Shown: positions 1 to 6,163, counted from the first letter of the stretch. The stretch: DNA of 6,163 bases from an uncultured Paracoccaceae bacterium (GCA_937916485.1 CALFSV010000415.1:1-6163); one strand, 5' to 3'. Made by a program: numbers and translations. Notes: a model not told the origin generated them from the sequence alone.

Positions 1-1194
1 CCGCATTTCAACAGATTGGCAGGGCGGCCTATCAAGCCTTCGCCATTGCACGAATTGCTGAAAGCCAAAGGTGCCGTTCATGAGGAAGTTTACGGCTTTG
101 AGCGCCCCCGCTGGTTTGCCAGCGATGGCGTGGCACAGGAGGATCACTATTCCTTCAATCGCACAGCTGTGGACGATGTGGTTGCAGCCGAGGTCAAGGC
201 CGTGCGTGAAAACGTCGGTATTATGGACGTTACTGCCTTTACCAAGGTCGTCGTCGAAGGGCCGGACGCCTATGCGCTGCTTGATCGCCTAACCGCGAAC
301 CGAATGCCGCAAAAGGTTGGGTCGATCACGCTGACCCATATGCTGAACCGCGCTGGCCGGATTGAGTTGGAAACGACCATTGTTCGCATGGCAGAGGACA
401 AGTTTTACCTCGTCTGTGCTGCGTTCTTTGAGCAACGTCTCCTTGATCACCTTAACCACAACCTTGCGGATGAAAACGCCACAATCACAGCGTTGTCGTC
501 TGACTGGTCTGCGCTGTCCCTAAACGGACCACGGGCGCGGGATGTATTGCAGAAATGCACGGATGCCGACCTGAGCAACGCAGGATTCCGTTGGCTATCC
601 GCGCAAGAGATTACGGTCGCAGGACACAGCATCTGGGCCTTCCGGATGTCCTATGCGGGCGAGCTTGGCTGGGAGTTCCACATGCCAGACGCGGCCTGCC
701 CTGATGTTTACAACGCGCTTTGGGCTGCGGGCGAGGCCCACAATATTGCGGACTACGGCAGTTTTGCGATGAACGTCATGCGCATGGAGAAAGGTTTCAA
801 GGGCGCTGGTGAGTTGACCAACGAGGTGACTTTGGCCGAGGCCGATGTTCTGCGATTTGCGCGCAGTGACAAGGATTACCTTGGCCGTGACAAGACGCTA
901 AACACCGATTTGCCATGGATCTGCGCCTATCTGGAAATTGAGCCAGATGGAAAGGCCGACGGTCACGGAGGCGAGGCCGTGATGCTAAACGGTCAAGTTG
1001 TCGGCTCCACCGCCTCGGTCGCATACGGACCCACCGTCGGCAAGATCCTCGCGTTCGCTTATATCAAACCCGAAGCTGCCAAGCCTGACACCGCGCTAAA
1101 GGTGGTGATCCACGGCAAACCCCGTGCGGCCCGCGTTTTGGGCGAAGCTGCCTACGACCCTGAAAGCCTGAAACCACGATCGGATGCCTCATGA
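1..1194 (+). CDS. C-terminal half of a FAD/folate-dependent N-demethylase (dimethylglycine/sarcosine dehydrogenase family), 5' partial
   Basis: The frame is open from base 1, so the 397 visible residues are the end of a longer protein; family members are about 800 residues with an N-terminal FAD oxidase domain, absent here. The TTG at 16 is not a credible start. Residues 8-40 carry the family's linker (GRPIKPSPLH, then ERPRWFA), followed by a GcvT-type folate domain (about 45-290) and a GcvT C-terminal barrel (about 300-390). The signature MSYAGELGWE sits at 216-225, and MRMEKGFKGAGELTNE lies further on. Known role of the family: FAD oxidises an N-methyl group and the folate domain passes the one-carbon unit to tetrahydrofolate, in the cytoplasm. 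Where bacterial dimethylglycine oxidase has Asp in GGIxxD, this protein has Glu (residue 124, GRIELE). The stop overlaps the next start by ATGA. The substrate is not readable; an N-methylated amino acid derived from a betaine is inferred from the neighbours. Family call firm, exact substrate open. Confidence 0.9.
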   Translation, partial: PHFNRLAGRPIKPSPLHELLKAKGAVHEEVYGFERPRWFASDGVAQEDHYSFNRTAVDDVVAAEVKAVRENVGIMDVTAFTKVVVEGPDAYALLDRLTANRMPQKVGSITLTHMLNRAGRIELETTIVRMAEDKFYLVCAAFFEQRLLDHLNHNLADENATITALSSDWSALSLNGPRARDVLQKCTDADLSNAGFRWLSAQEITVAGHSIWAFRMSYAGELGWEFHMPDAACPDVYNALWAAGEAHNIADYGSFAMNVMRMEKGFKGAGELTNEVTLAEADVLRFARSDKDYLGRDKTLNTDLPWICAYLEIEPDGKADGHGGEAVMLNGQVVGSTASVAYGPTVGKILAFAYIKPEAAKPDTALKVVIHGKPRAARVLGEAAYDPESLKPRSDAS

Positions 1195-2273
1195 CGCTGC
1201 CAAAAACGATGCGAGCGATGGTCACAATGGGCCATGGCGATCTGGATCAAATGGTCCTGCACGAGAATTGGCCCCGCCCAGACCCCGCGCCGGACGAGGT
1301 TCTGATCCGGGTGCGTGCCTGCGGATTGAACAACACCGATGTGAACACGCGCTCTGGCTGGTATTCCAAGACAGTGACGGACGCAACGACCGGTGAAGCG
1401 TTTGCTGAAGTCGGTGAAGACGACCCTACATGGGGCGGCGCTCCGATTACCTTTCCCCGCATTCAAGGCGCAGATGTCTGCGGAGAGATTGTGGCCGTAG
1501 GCGAAAACATCGACCCGTCGCGCATTGGCGAACGTGTGATCACCGACGGGTGGTTGCGCGATGCCGACGATCCAGATGACATGAACAAGACCGGGTATTT
1601 TGGATCAGAACGCGATGGCGGGTTTGCGCAGTACACCACGACCCCTTCGCGCAACGCACTCAGGGTACAATCTGATTTAAGCGACGTGGAACTGGCGACA
1701 TTCTCGTGTTCATACTCCACGGCCGAGGGCATGCTGATGCGGGCCCAAGTTCGTGCAAACGACACTGTGCTGGTGCCTGGCGCATCGGGTGGTGTTGGTG
1801 GCGCATTGGTGCAACTGGCCAAGCGCCGCGGCGCGCGGGTGATTGCCATGGCGTCTGAGGCCAAACACAAGGACGTCGCCGAACTTGGCCCTGACATGAT
1901 CCTGCCCCGCGCACCGGATGATCTGCGCACAGCTTTGGGGAATGAGAAAATCACCGTCGTGGCAGATGTTGTTGGCGGCCCATATTGGCCGAGACTGATT
2001 GACGTGCTGGAACGCGGCGGGCGCTATACCTGTTCAGGCGCAATCGCTGGTCCGATGGTCGGGCTTGATCTGCGCACCTTCTACCTGCGCGATCTGACCT
2101 TCACTGGCTCTACAGTGATTACGCCCGAGGTCATGCCAAACCTGATCCGCTATATCGAGAACGGCGAGATCAAACCCGCCTTGGCCGCGACTTATCCGCT
2201 GGATCAATTGCGCGAAGCCCAGGCGGCATTCATCGCCAAGAAACACACCGGCAACATCGTGGTGGCGCCATGA
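1191..2273 (+). CDS. Zinc-independent MDR-superfamily NAD(P)-dependent oxidoreductase (quinone oxidoreductase/alcohol dehydrogenase-like)
   Basis: A 360-residue medium-chain dehydrogenase/reductase. The N-terminal GroES-like fold covers about 1-160, and a Rossmann domain with the dinucleotide loop GASGGVGGALVQLAKRRGA lies at 197-215. The catalytic zinc site of classical alcohol dehydrogenases is not preserved: the usual GHE motif is replaced by GADVCGE (93-99), and there is no four-Cys structural zinc cluster. Cys44 remains, within ACGLNNTD. Residues 60-90 form an insertion-like, acidic stretch before the FPRIQG motif. A hydride-transfer reductase or dehydrogenase using NAD(P)H is therefore expected, acting on an enone, aldehyde or alcohol intermediate; the substrate is unknown. 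The start overlaps the preceding stop by ATGA with no strong Shine-Dalgarno, so translational coupling is likely; Met7 (MRAM) at 1209 is an alternative start that would match many relatives better. The stop overlaps the next gene the same way. Confidence 0.9.
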   Translation: MTLPKTMRAMVTMGHGDLDQMVLHENWPRPDPAPDEVLIRVRACGLNNTDVNTRSGWYSKTVTDATTGEAFAEVGEDDPTWGGAPITFPRIQGADVCGEIVAVGENIDPSRIGERVITDGWLRDADDPDDMNKTGYFGSERDGGFAQYTTTPSRNALRVQSDLSDVELATFSCSYSTAEGMLMRAQVRANDTVLVPGASGGVGGALVQLAKRRGARVIAMASEAKHKDVAELGPDMILPRAPDDLRTALGNEKITVVADVVGGPYWPRLIDVLERGGRYTCSGAIAGPMVGLDLRTFYLRDLTFTGSTVITPEVMPNLIRYIENGEIKPALAATYPLDQLREAQAAFIAKKHTGNIVVAP

Positions 2274-3376
2274 AAATCACTCGGGTTTTGGTCTACCAAA
2301 TCGACCTGCCGCTGACGCACCCCTATTGGCTGTCGGGTGGGCGGCTCAAGTTTGAAACGTTGGATGCAACCTTTGTTCAAGTGGAAACCGACGCAGGGCT
2401 GATCGGTTGGGGGGAAGGCACGCCTTGGGGGCACACGTATTTGCCGGCCCATGGGCCGGGCATTCGCGCTGGGTTGAGCATACTGGCACCGCATTTGATC
2501 GGTGTTGATCCCCGCAGCCCCGAAGCCGTGATGCAAATTATGGACCTGCAACTGCCTGGTCATCCGTACGTCAAATCCGCCATTGATGTGGCGTGCTGGG
2601 ATATTCTGGGGCAGTTTGCAAACATGCCGATCTGGCAATTGCTTGGCGGCGATGCGCCAAATGAGGTTTTGATCAATTCGTCCATCTCAACGGGCACACC
2701 AGAGGATATGCTGGCGTTGATCCTGGCCGCCGCAGACAAAGGTTATACAGTGCACTCCGCTAAGGTCGGAGGCACCGACGTCGGCCTTGATATCGAGCGG
2801 ATTGATATGATTTCGGCAAGTTTGCCAAAAGGGCACAAAGTCACGTTTGACGTGAACCGCGCATGGCAGCCCGCTGTTGCGATCGAGGTTCTAAATTCGG
2901 TGAAAGCACGTGATTGGGTCGAACAACCTTGTCAGACGTTGGACCAATGCGCGCATGTGGCGGCCCGTGTGTCTAACCCGATCATGCTTGATGAATGCAT
3001 GTCCGATTTCAATGACCACCTGGAGGCCTGGAAGAGTTCGGCTTGTGAAGGAGTGAAAGTAAAGCCAAACCGTTTGGGTGGACTGACCAAGGCACGGCAA
3101 GTGCGCGATTTTGGCGTCGCGGTTGGATGGCAGATGCATATCGAAGATGTGGGCGGATCTGCTTTGGCCGATACGGCTGCGTTGCATCTGGCGGCCTCAA
3201 CGCCCGCGCCAAACCGGCTCGCGAGCTGGCTTTCGCATGACCACCTCAGCGTTGACCCTGTATCGGGGCAAGGCGTGCGGAACCTTGGCGGTCACGTTGT
3301 GCCACCATCACTGCCGGGGCTGGGGGTGACACCTGACCCGGACATGCTTGGCGCGCCGGTTGCGGTCTATTCATGA
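2270..3376 (+). CDS. Enolase-superfamily (MR/MLE) enzyme, candidate betaine epimerase/racemase resembling HpbD
   Basis: 368 residues with the two-part fold of the mandelate racemase/muconate-lactonizing group: an N-terminal capping domain (about 1-125) and a TIM barrel. Metal ligands are visible as Asp194 (FDVNR), Glu218 (WVEQPC) and Asp241 (LDEC). General acid/base lysines are Lys165 (SAKVGG; the first Lys of the usual KxK is Ser) and Lys265 (VKVKPNRLGG). The 20s loop has TYLPAH with Tyr57, and Trp320 lies in RLASW. From memory, hydroxyproline-betaine 2-epimerase HpbD uses lysines near 163 and 265 and cradles the quaternary ammonium with Tyr56 and Trp320, so this protein matches at all four places. 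Members of this group abstract the alpha proton of a carboxylate, giving epimerisation, racemisation or dehydration, with Mg2+. Start by ATGA overlap with the upstream gene; the stop overlaps the next. Superfamily certain; betaine epimerase or racemase is an inference, and a dehydratase is the main alternative. Confidence 0.9.
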   Translation: MKITRVLVYQIDLPLTHPYWLSGGRLKFETLDATFVQVETDAGLIGWGEGTPWGHTYLPAHGPGIRAGLSILAPHLIGVDPRSPEAVMQIMDLQLPGHPYVKSAIDVACWDILGQFANMPIWQLLGGDAPNEVLINSSISTGTPEDMLALILAAADKGYTVHSAKVGGTDVGLDIERIDMISASLPKGHKVTFDVNRAWQPAVAIEVLNSVKARDWVEQPCQTLDQCAHVAARVSNPIMLDECMSDFNDHLEAWKSSACEGVKVKPNRLGGLTKARQVRDFGVAVGWQMHIEDVGGSALADTAALHLAASTPAPNRLASWLSHDHLSVDPVSGQGVRNLGGHVVPPSLPGLGVTPDPDMLGAPVAVYS

Positions 3377-4476
3377 AGGTCAACCGGATCACCTTGTGGT
3401 CAGTCGATCTGACCAGCCATGAGACTTATTACATGGCCGAGGGCAAGACCTGCGATACGGTCAAAACCCACGTGCTTTGTCTGGATACAGATAGCGGCCT
3501 AAAGGGCTGGGGCGAGGTCTGCCCGATCCCGCATTACCTGCCTGCTTTCGCTGATGGCGTGCCCAGTGCTATCACCGAAATGGCGCCGGCGATAATTGGG
3601 GGTTCCCCGTTTGGCGTTGACGCGCCCATGCGCAAGCTGGATGGGGTCCTGCAAGGCCACCTGCACGCAAAATCCGTTGTGGATATGGCGCTTTGGGATC
3701 TGTTCGGCAAGGCATCGGGCCAAGCGTTGTATACTCTGCTAGGTGGGCGTACGCGCGCTGACATGCCGCTTTACCATTCGATTACTTGCATCGCACCTGA
3801 CGAGATGGTGCGGATAGCGCGGGAGGCCTACGGCACAGGCATCCGCCAGTTCCAGGTCAAACTGGGCGCGGATACAGATTGGCAGGCCGATGCGGAACGA
3901 CTGGCCAAAGTACGCGAGGCGGTGGGTAGCGGACCATTGGTCTACGGCGACTGGAATTGCGGCGCGACTAAACTGCATGCCACGCGCACAGGCCGTGCCG
4001 TTGCGCATCTGGATGTCATGTTAGAACAGCCGTGCAAAACCCTTGAGGACTGTGCCGCTGTCCGGCAAGCCACTGGCCTGCCAATGAAGATCGACGAAGG
4101 TGCATATGATCTGGCATCCCTGATGCGTGCTCATGAGCTTGGCGTGTTGGACGCGGTAGCCCTGAAGTTGTCGAAGTTTGGTGGGCTTTCTGCAATGCGC
4201 CGCGCACGCGACCTTACAGTTCACTTAGGGGCAGAGATTTGCGCCGAATGCACATGGGGGTCTGATATCGTCACCGCCGCGTCGCTGCATTTCGCCGCCT
4301 CGACCCCGCAGGGCGCACTCCTGAACACTTGCGATTTGTCGTCCTACGTCAGCCCGCGCATAGCGCCCGATTGCCCGACACGCAAAGACGGCCGCATTGC
4401 GCCGCCGACCGGTCCGGGGATTGGGGTTAATCCCGATCTGGACCTTCTTGGAACCCCCATACTTGAACTGGCCTGA
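3373..4476 (+). CDS. Second enolase-superfamily (MR/MLE) enzyme, divergent paralogue of the preceding gene
   Basis: 367 residues, collinear with the preceding protein and sharing landmarks (GLxGWGE, WDLFGK, LLGG, EQPCxTL, GGL). Ligands and catalytic residues are all present: Lys163 (FQVKLG, first KxK lysine replaced by Gln), Asp193 (YGDWN), Glu218 (LEQPC), Asp241 (KIDEG) and Lys265 (ALKLSKFGG). It should therefore be an active Mg2+-dependent enzyme of the MLE type. The substrate pocket differs from its neighbour: the capping loop reads PIPHYLPAF, the barrel end has CAECTWGSD (290-298), and the position of Trp320 is Cys (LLNTC). Loss of the aromatic that would face a quaternary ammonium suggests a different substrate or later intermediate, for example a secondary or tertiary amine, and perhaps a dehydratase or second epimerase. 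It begins by ATGA overlap and ends 3 bases before the next start. Superfamily certain; reaction unknown. Confidence 0.9.
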   Translation: MKVNRITLWSVDLTSHETYYMAEGKTCDTVKTHVLCLDTDSGLKGWGEVCPIPHYLPAFADGVPSAITEMAPAIIGGSPFGVDAPMRKLDGVLQGHLHAKSVVDMALWDLFGKASGQALYTLLGGRTRADMPLYHSITCIAPDEMVRIAREAYGTGIRQFQVKLGADTDWQADAERLAKVREAVGSGPLVYGDWNCGATKLHATRTGRAVAHLDVMLEQPCKTLEDCAAVRQATGLPMKIDEGAYDLASLMRAHELGVLDAVALKLSKFGGLSAMRRARDLTVHLGAEICAECTWGSDIVTAASLHFAASTPQGALLNTCDLSSYVSPRIAPDCPTRKDGRIAPPTGPGIGVNPDLDLLGTPILELA

Positions 4477-4479
4477 ATC

Positions 4480-5757
4480 ATGCAAAAACTGACATCACAA
4501 TCTGAATGGATCACCCGCGCACAAACCGTTCTACCTGCAGGCGGCTTTGGCAATTTCGACCCCGGCATCGTGATTGCTAAGGGGGAGGGAAGCCACGTTT
4601 GGGATGAAGACGGCAACGAATACATCGACTACCTGATCGGGTCTGGCCCGATGTTGCTTGGCCACGGCCACCCCGAGGTCATGGAGGCGGTGTTGGAACA
4701 ACTTCCCAAAGGTATGACCTTCTTTGCCAACAACGCCAAAGGTATCGAGCTGGCAGAGGCGATTGTCGATGCGGTTCCCTGTTGCGAACAGGTCCGTTTT
4801 GTCGCGTCAGGCGGCGAGGCCGATATGTACGCCATTCGTCTTGCACGCGCCTATACTGGCAAAAACAAAATCCTGAAGTTCGAAGGCGGTTACCACGGAA
4901 TGAGCGCCGAGGCCCAGATGAGCCTTGCACCCGCCGAGCGCGTCAATTTTCCTCAAGCGGTGCCAGACAGCGCGGGTATCCCACAGGGCGTCGCGGACCA
5001 GATGCTGATCGCACCGTTCAACGATCTAGCAGCTGTTGAGACTTTGCTGAGCGAACACGACGACGTCGCAGCCATTATCGCAGAACCTCTGCAACGGATC
5101 ATTCCCGCCGCCCCCGGTTATCTTCAAGGCCTGCGCGATCTGTGTGACAAGTACAGCGTCTTGCTGATCTTTGATGAAATCGTCACAGGGTTCAGGCTGG
5201 CTTATGGCGGCGCGCAGGAACGGTATGGCGTGACGCCCGATATTTGCACACTTGGCAAGATCATTGGCGGCGGGTTCCCGCTCGCCGCCCTCGGAGCCAG
5301 CGCCGAGATCATGCAGCATTTCGACAAATCCATCGTGGGCGGTGACAGATGGCTCATGCAACTTGGGACGCTATCGGGCAATCCGATTGCAGCGGCGGCG
5401 GGCCTCAAGACCATGGAAATCCTCAGACGCAAAGGCAGCTATGACCGCTTGCGCGAAGTTGGTCGCGCATTGCAGGACATGCAAAGCAGCGCACTCGATG
5501 CCGCAAGTATTCCGCACCAAATTTGCGGGGATGAAACATTGTTCGATATCTTCTTCACGACCAGTCCCTGTCGCGACTACCGCTCCGCCAAGCATGATGA
5601 TCCCGCACGCAACGCGACCTACAATAGCACGCTGCGTCAGCATGGGATTTTCAAGTCTCCGGGTAAGCTCTACCCGTCACTTGCGATCATCGAAGAGGAT
5701 CTGGAACAAACGAAAGCCGCTGTCGAGCATGCTGTGCGATCCATTTCTTTGTCCTGA
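4480..5757 (+). CDS. Class-III PLP enzyme, glutamate-1-semialdehyde aminomutase-like aminotransferase (not classical HemL)
   Basis: 425 residues, the normal length for glutamate-1-semialdehyde 2,1-aminomutase relatives. Visible PLP-site elements are ASGGEADMYAIRLARAYTGK (109-128, phosphate-binding loop), KFEGGYHG (133-140, ring-stacking Tyr), AEP (201-203), FDEIVTGFR (231-239, Asp232 to the pyridine nitrogen), Lys260 in TLGKIIGGGFPLAALG (Schiff base) and GTLSGNP (296-302, the second-subunit gate). It departs from housekeeping HemL: the usual SGTEA is SGGEA, and the C-terminal region has an unusual segment with RSAKHDDPARNATYNS (368-383) and FKSPGKLYPSLA (391-402) where HemL normally reads differently. 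Placement at the end of a catabolic operon argues for a pathway-specific aminotransferase or aminomutase rather than haem synthesis; substrate unknown. No Shine-Dalgarno stands out, and translation is probably coupled to the stop 3 bases upstream. Family firm, function inferred. Confidence 0.88.
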   Translation: MQKLTSQSEWITRAQTVLPAGGFGNFDPGIVIAKGEGSHVWDEDGNEYIDYLIGSGPMLLGHGHPEVMEAVLEQLPKGMTFFANNAKGIELAEAIVDAVPCCEQVRFVASGGEADMYAIRLARAYTGKNKILKFEGGYHGMSAEAQMSLAPAERVNFPQAVPDSAGIPQGVADQMLIAPFNDLAAVETLLSEHDDVAAIIAEPLQRIIPAAPGYLQGLRDLCDKYSVLLIFDEIVTGFRLAYGGAQERYGVTPDICTLGKIIGGGFPLAALGASAEIMQHFDKSIVGGDRWLMQLGTLSGNPIAAAAGLKTMEILRRKGSYDRLREVGRALQDMQSSALDAASIPHQICGDETLFDIFFTTSPCRDYRSAKHDDPARNATYNSTLRQHGIFKSPGKLYPSLAIIEEDLEQTKAAVEHAVRSISLS

Positions 5758-5796
5758 GCGACATTTCGTTCACAGCACCTAATGCGTTTACGGGTA

Positions 5797-5810
5797 GACA
5801 AAGATTTGTC
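5797..5810. repeat. Short inverted repeat after the operon, possible weak terminator stem
   Basis: GACAAA-GA-TTTGTC is a perfect 6-base inverted repeat about 40 bases after the last operon stop. As RNA it could form a 5-pair stem with a 4-base loop. It is AT-rich in the stem and has no T-run behind it, so it does not qualify as a strong intrinsic terminator; no better terminator was seen between 5758 and 6026. Confidence 0.3.
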
Positions 5811-5948
5811 GATGAGAGAGTGCAAAGATGTTGTCAAATGATCGCCGTGCTCTGACGCTGTCGCAAGGCGCTGTACTGGTCGATTTGGGCTCGTAGCTGC
5901 CAGATGCAATTGCAGAGTTAATGCATGAGAGTTCCGTTTCACGACGAT

Positions 5949-5962
5949 CATTCGAACGAATG
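5949..5962. repeat. Palindrome upstream of the integrase-like start, possible operator
   Basis: CATTCG-AA-CGAATG is a perfect 6-base inverted repeat with a 2-base spacer, centred about 70 bases before the start at 6027. Position and symmetry suit a dimeric regulator or recombinase site, but no matching second copy or clear -35/-10 pair was seen, so function is speculative. Confidence 0.35.
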
Positions 5963-6013
5963 CTATGTTGTCTTCGTCAGCGCGGTGATGATGTCAGGGT
6001 ATGGAGGGTGGAT

Positions 6014-6020
6014 AGGAGGG
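6014..6020 (+). promoter_or_regulatory. Strong Shine-Dalgarno for the integrase-like ORF
   Basis: AGGAGGG lies 6 bases before the ATG at 6027, the best ribosome-binding site in the window. It fixes the start at 6027 and rejects the longer in-frame extension back to 5925, whose extra residues do not resemble the family. Confidence 0.7.
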
Positions 6021-6026
6021 CATATT

Positions 6027-6163
6027 ATGCCAAGAGTCCAACTTCCCGCAGTCACCCCAAAACACAATGCATGGAATAAAGGTCGGATCATGGGTCAGAA
6101 ACGACCGCTGCGGTGCTGTCAGACGAATGAGAACTCGCATCAGATTGCAGGCGCAGCCTGAAC
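6027..6163 (+). pseudogene. N-terminal remnant of a small tyrosine recombinase/phage-integrase family protein, frame-disrupted
   Basis: The reading begins MPRVQLPAV, then NAWNKGRIMGQKRPL, which I recognise from memory as the conserved N-terminus of short (about 200 residue) tyrosine-type recombinases carried by proteobacterial mobile elements (typically xxPAWNKGRxxGQKxPLKxxxxWxIRxRLQ). After GQKRPL (ending at 6110) the frame loses similarity and stops with TGA at 6159. The +1 frame then offers TRIRLQAQPE (from 6133), close to the family's next block IRxRLQ. The 22 bases between the blocks equal the usual 7 residues plus one base, as expected for a single-base insertion. An alternative is that foreign DNA begins near 6111. 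The window ends too soon to see the catalytic domain. Family call moderate, disruption likely, cause uncertain; a sequencing error is also possible. Confidence 0.55.

Larger units (their letters stand above)
5758..6026. other. Intergenic region between operon and integrase-like remnant
   Basis: No convincing gene was found in these 269 bases. The frame starting at ATG 5828 reaches a TAG at 5894 after 22 codons and then stays open to about 6077; its translation (MLSNDRRALT..., then LPDAIAELMHESS...) resembles nothing I recognise. The stretch holds two short inverted repeats, listed separately. It separates a tightly packed catabolic operon from what looks like mobile-element sequence, so it may include the junction of an insertion. 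Confidence 0.5.

Noticed and set aside
1463..1954. Minus-strand frame of 163 codons inside the MDR gene
   Set aside because: Lies wholly opposite the conserved Rossmann domain; low-complexity Ser/Pro/Ala-rich translation typical of a shadow of a GC-rich gene.
4480..5757. Assignment as housekeeping hemL
   Set aside because: Catabolic operon context and altered phosphate-loop and C-terminal sequence make a pathway-specific enzyme more likely.
5252..5782. Plus-strand frame of 176 codons overlapping the PLP enzyme gene
   Set aside because: Out-of-frame shadow of conserved PLP-enzyme sequence, with Arg/Ser-rich translation and no family resemblance.
5670..5951. Minus-strand frame of 93 codons at the end of the PLP enzyme gene
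   Set aside because: Overlaps the conserved C-terminus of a certain gene, shows no recognisable motif and has no clear ribosome-binding site.
5887..5960. tRNA-like look: GGGCTCGTAGCT followed 64 bases later by TTCGAAC
   Set aside because: No matching 3' acceptor strand, the T-arm stem does not pair, and no anticodon arm is evident.
5925..6026. N-terminal extension of the integrase-like ORF
   Set aside because: The strong Shine-Dalgarno and the family's N-terminus both place the start at 6027.

Overview
The window looks like part of an alphaproteobacterial chromosome or large plasmid, most likely from a marine Rhodobacterales (Roseobacter-group) organism. This is inferred from the protein styles and from the gene combination (a dimethylglycine-dehydrogenase-like demethylase beside enolase-superfamily enzymes), not from a marker gene.

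Positions 1-5757 hold one compact plus-strand catabolic operon of five genes. First is the C-terminal half of a FAD/folate-type N-demethylase of the dimethylglycine/sarcosine dehydrogenase family, cut by the left edge. Then come a zinc-independent MDR oxidoreductase, two tandem and clearly divergent mandelate racemase/muconate-lactonizing-type enolase-superfamily enzymes, and a class-III PLP enzyme of the glutamate-1-semialdehyde aminomutase type. The first four genes are joined by three ATGA stop/start overlaps and the fifth starts 3 bases after the fourth, so strong translational coupling is expected. No promoter is visible inside; the operon start lies upstream of the window.

The genes read as a pathway for an N-methylated amino acid or betaine. 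The first enolase-superfamily protein keeps the two catalytic lysines and, by position, the Tyr and Trp that hold the quaternary ammonium in hydroxyproline-betaine 2-epimerase (HpbD). The second keeps the lysines and metal ligands but lacks the Trp. A plausible division of labour is epimerisation or racemisation of a betaine, oxidative N-demethylation onto folate, a second proton-abstraction step (epimerase or dehydratase), and final handling by the MDR reductase and the PLP enzyme. The exact substrate cannot be read from the sequence, and the combination with an MDR and a GSAM-type enzyme differs from the hydroxyproline-betaine clusters I know.

Positions 5758-6026 are non-coding as far as I can see, with two short inverted repeats. 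From 6027, behind a strong Shine-Dalgarno, starts what looks like the N-terminus of a small tyrosine recombinase/integrase. It loses its frame after about 28 codons, either by a one-base frameshift or by an insertion. This marks the right side of the operon as a likely mobile-element boundary or scar.
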